Source of the DNA: a virus
Strand: one strand, 5' to 3'
Length of the DNA stretch: 52,078 nucleotides
Virus record (IMG/VR): IMGVR_UViG_3300046318_000354
Coordinates: 1 to 52,078 of that record
The notes beneath the pieces were generated by a model. That model was not told the origin of the DNA, ran no database searches, and worked only from the letters and a program-made list of their open reading frames with translations. The first letter of the stretch is position 1; each line of letters starts with the position of its first letter. The position numbers and the translations under genes are program-made. Of this stretch, positions 43,253 through 51,812 are shown piece by piece.

Positions 43253-43822
43253 TTAAATTGATTTATATAAACGTTTGTGATTATAAAGTGCCACTGGATT
43301 TTCTTCTGCGATTAATCCATATTCGTTTCTTACCTTATCGTAGATAGATTCGGTATCTTCGTTGATGTGTTTTGCGATGATATTAACAAACCCATAGTTA
43401 GATTCATCAACAACTTCTTGTGGTGTTCCAGGTAAACCACAGTAACTCGCCTCACCAACTTCACTGATGAACATTCCACTGTAGAAACCCTTCAATCCAA
43501 AACTATCAACGAACTTATCAGCATTACACCAAATGAATACTGAATTGTCTTTTTCCAATAACAATGGAACCATTGTGTTATCAATGATGTAGGATGCTCC
43601 CCATCTATTACCTGAACTTGGGTCGTTGAATTGTCCAACCGCAAATAAACCACCTGGACTACCGTGTCCCATCATCATTACTCTATCGTGTTCTCCGATA
43701 AGTTTTCTTACTTCATCTTTGGTGATACCACCTGTAATGACTGTTTTGTTTGGGATGGACTCATAAACAATATCCAAAAAGGATGTACTCGGGTCCGACG
43801 GATGTATAATTAATGTTTTCAT
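43253..43822 (-). CDS. Caspase-fold-like protein, 189 aa
   Basis: DRVMMMGHGSPGGLF supplies an HG pair after a hydrophobic strand. SVFIWCNADKFVD supplies a Cys after the next core strand, the His-Cys dyad layout of clan CD peptidases (caspase/CHAT/gingipain type). PSDPSTSFLDIVY and VITGGITKDEVRKLI fit the surrounding alpha/beta fold. Phage use of such a fold is not well described; it could be a protease or a non-catalytic mimic. It is transcribed from its own promoter with no leader. Confidence 0.6.
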   Translation of the reverse strand: MKTLIIHPSDPSTSFLDIVYESIPNKTVITGGITKDEVRKLIGEHDRVMMMGHGSPGGLFAVGQFNDPSSGNRWGASYIIDNTMVPLLLEKDNSVFIWCNADKFVDSFGLKGFYSGMFISEVGEASYCGLPGTPQEVVDESNYGFVNIIAKHINEDTESIYDKVRNEYGLIAEENPVALYNHKRLYKSI

Positions 43823-43826
43823 ATGA

Positions 43827-43857
43827 CAAAGATATAACTTTTTTAGAATATGCCAAA
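43827..43857 (-). promoter_or_regulatory. Promoter of the caspase-fold gene
   Basis: TTTG (43857-43854) with TTTTGGCATATTCTA around it, 19-base spacer, TATCTTTG (43834-43827). The same TTTGGCATATTCTA is in the 41003 promoter. The ATG is 4 bases from the box. Confidence 0.8.
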
Positions 43858-43862
43858 ATATT

Positions 43863-44243
43863 CTAATTAATTTTAGAATTTATTTTTTCTACTATTTTTT
43901 CGTAATTTTCGATATAACCGTCTTCGAATTTAGAACGGTCATTAAAGGTGTTGATTGAGTGAATGATAGTTGTATGGTCTCTACCGTTTAAAAACTCGCC
44001 AATGGACACTAAACTGTAATTAAACTCACTTCTCATTACCTTACAGAATACGTGACGAGCATCGGAAACTTCACGCTTGTTATATTTGCGTATAATGTCC
44101 TCAGCTGAAATGGAATGATGTTCCCCAACTATCTGTAGAACTTCTGTGGGGGTGATTTTGTTTCTTCTGAATTTTTTACTTCTTTCGGGGAGATCTTCTT
44201 TTTTAATACCAGGGAAAACATAGGGGCTGATTATTCCTTTCAT
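43863..44243 (-). CDS. DnaA domain IV-like DNA-binding protein, 126 aa
   Basis: ISAEDIIRKYNKREVSDARHVFCKVMRSEFNYSLVSIGEFLNGRDHTTIIHSINTF matches the C-terminal helix-turn-helix of DnaA, including the GRDHTTxIH signature that contacts the DnaA box. The ATPase domain is absent. It could mark or block DnaA boxes on phage or host DNA; candidate boxes occur in the 23236-23650 array. Confidence 0.9.
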   Translation of the reverse strand: MKGIISPYVFPGIKKEDLPERSKKFRRNKITPTEVLQIVGEHHSISAEDIIRKYNKREVSDARHVFCKVMRSEFNYSLVSIGEFLNGRDHTTIIHSINTFNDRSKFEDGYIENYEKIVEKINSKIN

Positions 44244-44296
44244 ATTTTGTTATTTTAAACAAACATACGAATATACTAAATAACCACCAAATATTT

Positions 44297-44530
44297 CTAG
44301 TATTTTCCTGTAAAATATATGTAAACCACTTCTGGAATCTTAGTACATACGGTTTCGTTACCTTGACCATCAGTGCAAGGGATTGATGGTAAGTCTTTTA
44401 TATACTTACGTAGTTCTCTAGGTCCTTTCTTTAACCTATTAACCACACTTTCCCTCGAATATAATTTATCAGAATCGTAGTGTTCTTTAATTAATGAGGT
44501 AAATTGAGATTCGGATATTACTATTTTCAT
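44297..44530 (-). CDS. Hypothetical protein, 77 aa
   Basis: Begins MKIVISESQFTSLIKEHYD, a pattern (I-S/T-E-x-Q/D-x-x-x-I-x-E) that recurs at the start of several phage proteins of this type. A short Cys-containing middle (IPCTDGQGNETVCTKIP). Promoter-like TTTGGTGG / TATGTTTG lies in the gap on its right. Confidence 0.7.
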   Translation of the reverse strand: MKIVISESQFTSLIKEHYDSDKLYSRESVVNRLKKGPRELRKYIKDLPSIPCTDGQGNETVCTKIPEVVYIYFTGKY

Positions 44531-44562
44531 ACTAATAAATATCCGAATCTTTATTCTTTTTA

Positions 44563-45657
44563 CTATCTTTCATTTCTGAAATCAAATGAACTTGATGTGG
44601 CAGTGGGTATATCCATTTCGTCACTTTCCCACCCTGCTATGGTTTCATTTTGAGTCTCTGACACCATTTCTTCATCAACATAAGCCTCAACTAATCTACG
44701 AATTTCCATCGGTTCTTGCATCACCTCTTCTCGTGGTTCTTGAACTTCCTCTTCTACATTTCTTTCAATACCTCTTCTGATACGATTAACTCGTTCTTCC
44801 GATTGGGGTTCCGCCAAATCTATTGGTTGCATAATTTTATACCCACCGAACTTAGCAAGGAATTTATCCTCAGCGATTCTATCTTCATCAGACAGAAGAA
44901 AACGATTTGTTTTGGCTTTCTCCAACGACTCAACTCGAATAACTCTCAATAGTTCGTCAGGTAATTCACTTTGTAATGAATCAATACGACTATCCTTTTG
45001 GTTCCACCAAGAAAACTCTGGGTCATTCTTATCTAGTGAACGGAAACTTGCTACCTTATATCCTGTCTTCTTATTTAAACAATAAATCAATACACCTCTA
45101 GACGCATATTTTGTAAAATATTCAGGATTACTTTCGGTAGTTGTACACCATTTAGTATTTGAACCATACTTTTTAGAAGCATTGAATGTTAAAGGTCTAA
45201 CGAATAACCATTCATCGTCTTCGTATACTACCTTAACTTGTTTCTCCAAATCTTTACCTTGAGCAATAATGTCAGCAATACTAACGGAGTTATTTATCTC
45301 ATCGAAAGATTGGTAGGTTGATACATCATTTTGTTTAATTAAACCTCTCTCATTGTACTCACAAAACTTTTGAAAAGTTTTAAGATCGGACGAATTAAAC
45401 ATATTATCTACTATACGATAGAACAATACCAATTGTAACTCAGAAAAATTATCTAAATCACTTTTACTAATACCATATTCCGCTTGTAAAAAATCTTTAA
45501 CTTCATTACAATGATCTGAAATGTTAGGAGTTTTTTTCATTATCCTCAATAACGTTTCAGCGTATTTTGTTTTCTTACCTGGACAGAATAAAGAAAACAA
45601 TTCAAACATATTAAGATTAAATTCTGGATTAATCTTTAGTTCTTTTGTTCTAGACAT
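44563..45657 (-). CDS. Phage protein with 'SNTKWCTT' motif, 364 aa
   Basis: The start is set at MSRTKELKINPEF; a 28-residue longer frame would overlap the upstream gene by 55 bases. The middle holds FVRPLTFNASKKYGSNTKWCTTTES and GYKVASFRSLDKND, a motif pair seen in phage proteins of unknown function. The C-terminal third is acidic and low-complexity (VEEEVQEPREEVMQEPMEIR). No catalytic activity can be named. Confidence 0.75.
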   Translation of the reverse strand: MSRTKELKINPEFNLNMFELFSLFCPGKKTKYAETLLRIMKKTPNISDHCNEVKDFLQAEYGISKSDLDNFSELQLVLFYRIVDNMFNSSDLKTFQKFCEYNERGLIKQNDVSTYQSFDEINNSVSIADIIAQGKDLEKQVKVVYEDDEWLFVRPLTFNASKKYGSNTKWCTTTESNPEYFTKYASRGVLIYCLNKKTGYKVASFRSLDKNDPEFSWWNQKDSRIDSLQSELPDELLRVIRVESLEKAKTNRFLLSDEDRIAEDKFLAKFGGYKIMQPIDLAEPQSEERVNRIRRGIERNVEEEVQEPREEVMQEPMEIRRLVEAYVDEEMVSETQNETIAGWESDEMDIPTATSSSFDFRNER

Positions 45658-45686
45658 AACAATAGTTTTTTTATTAATATATAATT

Positions 45687-46568
45687 TTATTTTAACAATT
45701 CCAAATTTCTGAAATAATCTTTGATTGAAAGTTTGTTCCAATCAGTCTTATTTGAATTCCTACTTGATGGTGCAAAGAATTTGTCGACGGCATTAATGTA
45801 GAAAGAATGTTCCCCTTGATTAAATATTTCATAATGTTCGGGGGTTAATAAACGTTTGATGTTTAATTGTTCCAAGGCCAAATTATCAAATGAAACGATA
45901 TCTTTTGTATCAATCACTTTTTTAATCCACCAATACCATTGTTGTAAGTTAGTTTTAACATCCTCACTATAATATTCAACACCGAATCCAAATGTTTTGT
46001 ATCCTAAGACTAAAACTTTTCTAAATGGAATATTAACCACGTCATCTACATCATCAATACCCGCAATCACGTGAGCAACCACTCTCGGATGATTATAGAA
46101 ATATTCGTCAATCTTTAATTGGTAGTCTTTACGATATGAAATCCCAAGACCCGCAACTAATTTCTCATCTAACATATGTTTTAACAATTCACTATGTTTG
46201 TTAATATGTAATTGATTAACTGTGAGGTTACAAACATATTGTTTGTTAAACGCCCAATTTAAAAATTCATACAAACCTGTTGTGATGTTATTGGCACCAA
46301 TGGCAAGCTCGATACCTTTTGGTAACCCACCAAGTTTATCTTTTAAATCTTCGTAATCACATTCGGTACCATCAGTTCTTGCCGATTCGTGACAGAAAGA
46401 ACATACCGCCTTTCCTGTAGTCGGATTATAACCCAACGAACAAGCAGTGCTAACTCGGATGTCGATGTTCAAAGGGTATTCCAATTGAAGTGTGTCTTCA
46501 AATGAAATTACCCTAGTCCCATCGTGGTGTAATTCTACCGTACTATTACCATTTTGGTATTGTATCAT
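45687..46568 (-). CDS. Radical-SAM-like protein, 293 aa
   Basis: RVSTACSLGYNPTTGKAVCSFCHESARTDG places three Cys (C, then CxxC after a 13-residue insert) where radical SAM enzymes bind the 4Fe-4S cluster, although the spacing departs from CxxxCxxC. IELAIGANNITTGLYEFL then reads like the GGEP strand region and VAHVIAGIDDVDDVV like later TIM-barrel strands. Substrate unknown. Probably co-transcribed with the ETNSSSSHS gene (one-base overlap). Confidence 0.6.
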   Translation of the reverse strand: MIQYQNGNSTVELHHDGTRVISFEDTLQLEYPLNIDIRVSTACSLGYNPTTGKAVCSFCHESARTDGTECDYEDLKDKLGGLPKGIELAIGANNITTGLYEFLNWAFNKQYVCNLTVNQLHINKHSELLKHMLDEKLVAGLGISYRKDYQLKIDEYFYNHPRVVAHVIAGIDDVDDVVNIPFRKVLVLGYKTFGFGVEYYSEDVKTNLQQWYWWIKKVIDTKDIVSFDNLALEQLNIKRLLTPEHYEIFNQGEHSFYINAVDKFFAPSSRNSNKTDWNKLSIKDYFRNLELLK

Positions 46569-47440
46569 TATAATTCTTTTAATGTGAATTTAACTGTCTT
46601 GATAAGACCTGGGATCGACATATATCTTTCTGTGATTATTTTACGACGTTCGTCCCAACTAATACCTTCAAGTAATCCTAACTCTTTCAAATCGTTATCA
46701 ACTTCGTGAAATCTATCATCTTTTTCTTTTGATAACCTAATTTCACCTGTTGAGTAATCTTGGTCCACCCTATAACCCATTTCAAAATATTTTTCTCTAT
46801 TTCTAGATATTTTCCAAAAAATACTATCGTCAGTTATGAACGTACCATCATCCATCATAACGGAATCTCCAATGATAGAACTAATCCCATCCCCAAGTTC
46901 TTCATCGTTAGGTTTATCAAGATACTTAGTCGTGGTTTTTAAACCCTCAATTGACAACTCGTATTTGTATACTGGTTGAATCATTTTACCGTCACGAATT
47001 TCGGGTACGTGATAGAATGTTGGGTCGGGGGAACTATTATCGTTACCACCAAACAACCAAGAGTTCTTATTAAAAATAAAGTTTCTCAACTCTTCTTTAG
47101 ATTTTGGAACGATACCGTATGAATCGTGATCTATGTATCCATCATTAAGCCCAACGAATACAACATCAGTTGCTCCCGTTTGTTCCATAATAACTTCCTT
47201 CAAAACATCCAATTGATAATCATCATTGGCAAATGATTGAGCCGAGTAACTCGCTTTACTCCCCGCATCATTATGTTTAAACCATTCCCAACCGTATTCA
47301 TCACCCTCAATTCTGATGACACCATTTTGGTCAGGGTAAATTGTATCGAGAACAAATTCCTTGTCCTCAGTTGCAATTGCAATGGAGTGTGAAGATGAAC
47401 TGTTAGTTTCAAATACTCCTTTTCTGATTAATTGTTTCAT
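46568..47440 (-). CDS. Conserved phage protein 'FETNSSSSHS', 290 aa
   Basis: The N-terminus KQLIRKGVFETNSSSSHSIAIA is the hallmark of a large set of phage proteins of unknown function. The body is acidic with DGYIDHDSYGIVPKS and an Arg-rich end (ISWDERRKIITERYMS). It overlaps the next gene by one base and the upstream small gene by 4. Confidence 0.8.
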   Translation of the reverse strand: MKQLIRKGVFETNSSSSHSIAIATEDKEFVLDTIYPDQNGVIRIEGDEYGWEWFKHNDAGSKASYSAQSFANDDYQLDVLKEVIMEQTGATDVVFVGLNDGYIDHDSYGIVPKSKEELRNFIFNKNSWLFGGNDNSSPDPTFYHVPEIRDGKMIQPVYKYELSIEGLKTTTKYLDKPNDEELGDGISSIIGDSVMMDDGTFITDDSIFWKISRNREKYFEMGYRVDQDYSTGEIRLSKEKDDRFHEVDNDLKELGLLEGISWDERRKIITERYMSIPGLIKTVKFTLKEL

Positions 47441-47559
47441 TGTTTATTTTTAAAGATTACACATTCTTCGAGTGTTCCTGAAAATAGTTCAGTACCATTT
47501 GAATTATTAATCACGATATGTCCTCGACCTAATACCGCATATATTGAAAACTTATTCAT
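47437..47559 (-). CDS. Very small protein, 40 aa
   Basis: MNKFSIYAVLGRGHIVINNS, then GTLEECVIFKNKQ. Start and stop overlap both neighbours (8 bases and ATGA), supporting a real gene. Function unknown. Confidence 0.6.
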   Translation of the reverse strand: MNKFSIYAVLGRGHIVINNSNGTELFSGTLEECVIFKNKQ

Positions 47560-47908
47560 CAATGACAACTAGTGGTACTCCTGATAGGTTTTCATCAACC
47601 CAACTCTTTGCTTGTTGGTATGTGTTGAAAAACATTACGACGTCATCTCTCCAACCACTGGTAAATGAAATTGATACCTTTGGTTTACGAAACAATTGTG
47701 AATCTCGAACAATGAAGTCTTTCAACTCATCACCTGAATAGGTACTGTAATAACGATTCAGGTATAACCAATATGGATTAGTTTTAGACAACACAATATT
47801 GGTAAATGGTAATTTACTTATCTTTTCGGGTTGAAATATATATCCTTCCATTAACTTCTCCTTGAAAATTGTAACAGATACGACTTGGTCTTTATTTATT
47901 AACTTCAT
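47552..47908 (-). CDS. Hypothetical protein, 118 aa
   Basis: Beta-rich and aromatic (NPYWLYLNRYYSTYSGDELKD), helical end (TYQQAKSWVDENL). Not recognised. One base after the exonuclease gene. Confidence 0.7.
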   Translation of the reverse strand: MKLINKDQVVSVTIFKEKLMEGYIFQPEKISKLPFTNIVLSKTNPYWLYLNRYYSTYSGDELKDFIVRDSQLFRKPKVSISFTSGWRDDVVMFFNTYQQAKSWVDENLSGVPLVVIDE

Positions 47909-47909
47909 A

Positions 47910-48578
47910 CTAATAAAATTTTCTCATTACTTCAATTACATCCCACGCATCTTCAAGTGCATTATGGGTAACAATACCAGTAACTCCAGCACGTTCTTTA
48001 CACTGTGTTAAGTTTGGTAATGATGTGTCGTTCTTCCAATCAACCATTAAAATTGCGGGGTCTAAAACTCTCTGACGAGTACGAATTAACTTTTTCCACC
48101 AAGGTAATTGTTGTAGGAATAATTTATCAAATGTTCCAAAGTTCTTACCTGCAACATTGATAGTAATTGGTTTGGTAGAACTATTAATTGATGGTAACCA
48201 TTTACCATCTTGAACTTTACCATAATGCCCACTATTCATTAAACCATAACCCAAACCATTTGTCTCTAACCAATAGTAAAACTGTTTAACCACATCATCT
48301 GATTCATAGAAACTATAATCGGAGTGTGTTTGAAAGTTTTGTCTTGTCTCATCATCACCTTCAAGATAATCACCAATCATTGAAATGATTTCTTTGTTCA
48401 TCGTAATTGCCCGTGGTGAACCAACGATTTCATTCTGAAGAACAATTGCATTGAACTTAGGACATTCTTCGTATGGTAATTTCTTTTCAGTATCTTCGAT
48501 GATTGCACCGATAGATAATACTTTGTTTTTCTCGTGGTCAAGACCACTGGTTTCAATATCAACGCTGACGTACACCAT
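47910..48578 (-). CDS. RNase T/DnaQ-like 3'-5' exonuclease, 222 aa
   Basis: VSVDIETSGLD carries the first D-x-E of the DEDD fold; a middle D region (FDKLFLQQLPWW) and the final HNALEDAWDV (H...D) fit the DEDDh type. Such enzymes trim 3' ends of RNA or DNA. In a phage it may process tRNA-like transcripts, recycle DNA, or help recombination. No polymerase is nearby. Confidence 0.85.
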   Translation of the reverse strand: MVYVSVDIETSGLDHEKNKVLSIGAIIEDTEKKLPYEECPKFNAIVLQNEIVGSPRAITMNKEIISMIGDYLEGDDETRQNFQTHSDYSFYESDDVVKQFYYWLETNGLGYGLMNSGHYGKVQDGKWLPSINSSTKPITINVAGKNFGTFDKLFLQQLPWWKKLIRTRQRVLDPAILMVDWKNDTSLPNLTQCKERAGVTGIVTHNALEDAWDVIEVMRKFY

Positions 48579-48589
48579 AATTTTTTTAT

Positions 48590-48853
48590 TTAATATTTGT
48601 TTTGAGTTGGTTCAGGTGCAATATTCTCTTCGTGATGGTTCTTCGATGTTCCTTGAGTAGTGATTGTTTCTCCCGTTGTGGTAAAATAATGAGTTTCTAA
48701 ACCATCGTGAAAACGATATACTTTAATACCGTCTTTCTCAAACAGATAAGTTACCTTATATTCATCATTATTTGTGTCAGTTTTCTCAATACCGTCACCC
48801 ATACAAGATGATAATGTAACCACAATACCTAAGATTGATAACATTTTTTTCAT
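48590..48853 (-). CDS. Small lipoprotein, 87 aa
   Basis: MKKMLSILGIVVTLSSCMGD is a lipoprotein signal (lipobox LSSC). YKVTYLFEKDGIKVYRFHDG-LETHYFTTTGET resembles the 'LFExDGxKVYRFxDxxxxxYFT' domain of small Bacteroidota and phage proteins (DUF4884 as I recall). Likely membrane-anchored. Overlaps the next gene by 4 bases. Confidence 0.75.
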   Translation of the reverse strand: MKKMLSILGIVVTLSSCMGDGIEKTDTNNDEYKVTYLFEKDGIKVYRFHDGLETHYFTTTGETITTQGTSKNHHEENIAPEPTQNKY

Positions 48854-49317
48854 AGTCCTAATTTATTAAGTTGTTTAATTGTATCTTCAGTTGAAGTATG
48901 TAAAATACCTATACCTCCCGCCTCAATCCATCCGTTAACATTGTCATCCCTATCGTCGATAAGAATGTTATTAGGACCCGCAAAATCTTTCTTGTGTTTA
49001 GCACTTCTTAGAATAAGATGTACTCCAGGTAGTTCTCTTTCTACCCAATGGTTTTTGGCAATTCTTGACTCAACTTGTCTAGATGGTGCAGACAATAGTT
49101 CAGGTTTATATTTTTCAATATAAGACCACAACTCTTTACCATCTTTCATCCACTCAAGGTTATTCCAAAAGTCGTAACCTGCAGCATTGATTGGATCCCA
49201 AAAATCGGTGTCACTTCTATGTGAACCATCTAATACGTGACCAGTAAGTTCTAGATACCCTTTATCGAAGTCGACTAGTACCCCATCCATATCACAATAT
49301 ATTTTATACTCTACCAT
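48850..49317 (-). CDS. HAD-like 5'(3')-deoxyribonucleotidase, 155 aa
   Basis: IYCDMDGVLVDFDKGYLE is the HAD nucleophile motif (DxDGVLxDF) as in 5'(3')-deoxyribonucleotidases. LLSAPSR gives the Thr/Ser motif II region and NILIDDRDDNVNGW the acidic motif IV. It would dephosphorylate nucleotides and adjust pools. A TATATTTG box lies upstream (near 49340). Confidence 0.85.
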   Translation of the reverse strand: MVEYKIYCDMDGVLVDFDKGYLELTGHVLDGSHRSDTDFWDPINAAGYDFWNNLEWMKDGKELWSYIEKYKPELLSAPSRQVESRIAKNHWVERELPGVHLILRSAKHKKDFAGPNNILIDDRDDNVNGWIEAGGIGILHTSTEDTIKQLNKLGL

Positions 49318-49362
49318 AATATATGTTTTGAGTACAAATATATAATATTAATTTGAATATAC

Positions 49363-49390
49363 AAAAAAACCCCAAAAAAAATTTGGGGTT
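49363..49390 (-). terminator. Terminator after the 49415 gene
   Basis: AACCCCAAATT / AATTTGGGGTT-type stem, T-rich on both strands, so it may work both ways. Confidence 0.75.
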
Positions 49391-49414
49391 TATTAGAAAA
49401 TAATTGAAATATCT

Positions 49415-49639
49415 TTATTTTGTTTTAGCAATAACCGTTGGGTTATCACTTTTTGCGTTGTCTATAACGTAGTATTCACCGTTCTCGTCTTGACCGATTG
49501 TCAATTCGTGGTAATCTGCTCCAGGTAGTTCTTCAGGTTGAATTTTAGTATCAAAATCGTCAAATTCTTGTTGTTCCTTTAGGATTCCCTCAACAATTCT
49601 AGTTATATCGTTCTGTTTTAATTTAATAACTTTAGCCAT
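49415..49639 (-). CDS. Hypothetical acidic protein, 74 aa
   Basis: Begins MAKVIKLKQNDITRIVEGILKEQ, a helical leader of the type I-x-L-x-x-x-D-I-x-R-I-V-x-x-I-L-x-E seen at the start of some phage proteins; the rest is acidic (DFDTKIQPEELPGADYHEL). Single gene with its own terminator. Confidence 0.7.
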   Translation of the reverse strand: MAKVIKLKQNDITRIVEGILKEQQEFDDFDTKIQPEELPGADYHELTIGQDENGEYYVIDNAKSDNPTVIAKTK

Positions 49640-49673
49640 AGTATCTTTTATATATAAATATCAGGTTATTTGA

Positions 49674-49772
49674 TTAAGATTTCTTACGATGTAAACCTTT
49701 CTTTTGATTTAGTTTACGGGTGGCTTTGGCCATTTTCTCCCTATTTTTTTGTTTCTTTTCTCTGTTTGTCAT
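49674..49772 (-). CDS. Very basic small peptide, 32 aa
   Basis: MTNREKKQKNREKMAKATRK, then LNQKKGLHRKKS: almost half Lys/Arg, so likely to bind nucleic acid. A T-rich gap on its right and a TATATATAAATA stretch on its left support an independent unit, but such a short frame could be accidental. Confidence 0.5.
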   Translation of the reverse strand: MTNREKKQKNREKMAKATRKLNQKKGLHRKKS

Positions 49773-49793
49773 ATTCTTAAATATAACAAAAAT

Positions 49794-49823
49794 TAAAAAA
49801 GGGACACCTTTCGATGTCCCCTA
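49794..49823 (-). terminator. Terminator after the SPFH gene
   Basis: GGGACATC-GAAA-GGTGTCCC stem on the minus strand followed by T6. Confidence 0.9.
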
Positions 49824-49842
49824 GTTTTCAAGGATTTATATC

Positions 49843-50790
49843 TTATTTCATACCTTTATACAATTGGGGTGCGGTACCATAAACTGGTAACTTACCATCC
49901 CATTTGTTAATCCATTCCAATTGTAATAACATCGGTGTGATTGTACGTTGTTTTAAACTATTTGCCTCAGCTTCAGCCTTAGCCGCTGTTAACATTGCCT
50001 GAGCGTTACCATTGGCAGTTGCCACTTTAATCTTAGCTTGAGCTTCTGCGGTTTTCACTTCATTCTCAGCTCTTAATGCCGCCTGAACCGCGTTGTTCTT
50101 AGCCTCAATAGATTTCTTAAATGTCTCAGGGTAAATCAAATTAGATGTAAACTGATTGATTACGAATCCTTCTTTCAATAATTGACCGTCCAATAATCTA
50201 CGAACCTCAATTTCGAACACCGCTCTGTTACTAATTAATTCATCTGCGGTATATTTGTTAGTTGCCAATCTGAATGCATCGTACACCGCTGTCTTTAAGA
50301 ATCCTTCTTCAATATCTTCTAATGGTCTACGATACTTACTAAAAATTGAAGGTACTTTATCTCTTTGAACAGAGTAGTTCATAATAGGTGACACGTTGAA
50401 TTCTGAACCATCTTTACTGTTCACAATAAATGAATTCTCACCCTTATATTCTTTATGTTGAATAAACGTAGGGAATTCATAAATTGCAGTTGTAAGTGGG
50501 TTATAGAATACCATACCAGTAACTGCTACCACATCATCAACACCTTTATTATCACCATACTGATTTACTTTAACACCTACGTGTCCTGCATCAATTCTCT
50601 CACAAGAGAAGAATAAAAAAGTTACTGTAAAAAATAACCCGATTCCGATTAAAATGTTTCTCATAATTTGTTTTCTTTTTTGTTGTTGTTCTTGATTAAA
50701 TTCTGTTTCTAATTTATTAAGTTCTTCGTCAGTTCTACGATTACCGTATCTATCGAAACGATGATCGTATCTATTAAATGTTCTCCCCAT
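49843..50790 (-). CDS. SPFH/prohibitin-like membrane protein, 315 aa
   Basis: A short basic cytoplasmic N-terminus, one span (NILIGIGLFFTVTFLFFSC), then the SPFH domain: IDAGHVGVKVNQYG, VVAVTGMVFYNPLTTAIYEFP, AVYDAFRLATNKYTADELI, REVRRLLDG, EGFVINQFT. A long coiled coil follows (SIEAKNNAVQAALRAENEVK; AKIKVATANGNAQAM). Prohibitin-like proteins form membrane rings. Phage copies are reported in large phages; a role in membrane or superinfection control is inference. Confidence 0.88.
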   Translation of the reverse strand: MGRTFNRYDHRFDRYGNRRTDEELNKLETEFNQEQQQKRKQIMRNILIGIGLFFTVTFLFFSCERIDAGHVGVKVNQYGDNKGVDDVVAVTGMVFYNPLTTAIYEFPTFIQHKEYKGENSFIVNSKDGSEFNVSPIMNYSVQRDKVPSIFSKYRRPLEDIEEGFLKTAVYDAFRLATNKYTADELISNRAVFEIEVRRLLDGQLLKEGFVINQFTSNLIYPETFKKSIEAKNNAVQAALRAENEVKTAEAQAKIKVATANGNAQAMLTAAKAEAEANSLKQRTITPMLLQLEWINKWDGKLPVYGTAPQLYKGMK

Positions 50791-50791
50791 A

Positions 50792-51148
50792 TTATTTCTT
50801 TTTTGTTTTTACTTTTGGTTCTTCCACTTTTGTCTTAACTGACTTCTTTTTATATGTTCTTTTCTTTTTAACAATTTCTTCCTGTGGAACATAATCATAC
50901 TCAGTTTCTCCTGGAGGAATTACCTCACCTTTCTCAGATAAAAATTCAAACAAATCTTTCCATTGTATGAAATGATAAATAAATAAGACGGTAAAGATAC
51001 CGATTAATGCTGACAAGATGTTTAGGTATGTGTCGGCAGATGTTAGTCCTGGAAATACGACATAATCGAATATGACAACACATCCGAATATCACTCCGAC
51101 AACAGCCAAGATTCTTTTGTCGAATACTTTTTTTAAAATTTCAATCAT
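50792..51148 (-). CDS. Membrane protein with Lys-rich tail, 118 aa
   Basis: Two spans (ILAVVGVIFGCVVIFDYVVF; YLNILSALIGIFTVLFIYHF) and a C-terminal tail rich in Lys (EIVKKKRTYKKKSVKTKVEE). One base before the SPFH gene, so they are probably co-expressed. Function unknown. Confidence 0.75.
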   Translation of the reverse strand: MIEILKKVFDKRILAVVGVIFGCVVIFDYVVFPGLTSADTYLNILSALIGIFTVLFIYHFIQWKDLFEFLSEKGEVIPPGETEYDYVPQEEIVKKKRTYKKKSVKTKVEEPKVKTKKK

Positions 51149-51374
51149 TTTGTTTTTGGTATTAATAAGTTTAATAAATGGTCGAGTTTGAAGTTCAAAT
51201 AAAATAAATCTTAAATGAGTTTTAAGGATTGAGAACTGACTTTTGACTATTTGAGTTTATAAGTGTTGAGTACCTTATCTTAATCTGTTTATCGATAGTA
51301 GTTTATCATATTGTTGTCTATAACCATACGGTTATTGATTTATGATATTATCCCTTCTCCCTCGACCAAGGTCT
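51149..51374. other. Gap without a gene
   Basis: AT-rich stretch with AACCGTATGGTT and CTACTATCG/CGATAGTAG-like inverted pieces. No gene is visible; it may hold the promoter of the SPFH unit. Confidence 0.4.
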
Positions 51375-51812
51375 TTAGTCTTCGATGATGGTGTTATGAT
51401 TCCACTGATCCAATTCGTCTTGAATCATTTCAATTCTAACCTCCATATCTTTAACCATTTTATCTCTTTCAACAACGTTGATTTCAGCGTGTTTAACGAT
51501 TTGATTATCACTATCCCAACGAGACTGTACTTTACCACTTTGACAATTCAAAGATTTCAAATACTTTACTTGGTTTTTAGTTTCCGCCAATCTAAAGATT
51601 TGTTCATATTTTGGACCGTTTGCTAAATGGATTTTGGCTTTCAATGTAACTAACTCTTCAGATAGTTCCATCCACTTAGCCATTGCCACTACTGCAGAAT
51701 ATGGTCTTGGGTTACCTTCTTCGGTAACATTATACTGAGAAACTTTACTCCATTCCTCAGCCATTAATCCAACGAGTTTATTCTTTCGTTTTAATGCTTG
51801 TTTAATGTTCAT
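51375..51812 (-). CDS. DIP1984-like helical protein, 145 aa
   Basis: NIKQALKRKNKLVGLMAEEWSK, ELVTLKAKIHLAN, YEQIFRLAETKNQVKYL and a helical end match the DIP1984/septicolysin-like helical family I recall from phages and bacteria. Role in the phage unknown. Confidence 0.6.
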   Translation of the reverse strand: MNIKQALKRKNKLVGLMAEEWSKVSQYNVTEEGNPRPYSAVVAMAKWMELSEELVTLKAKIHLANGPKYEQIFRLAETKNQVKYLKSLNCQSGKVQSRWDSDNQIVKHAEINVVERDKMVKDMEVRIEMIQDELDQWNHNTIIED

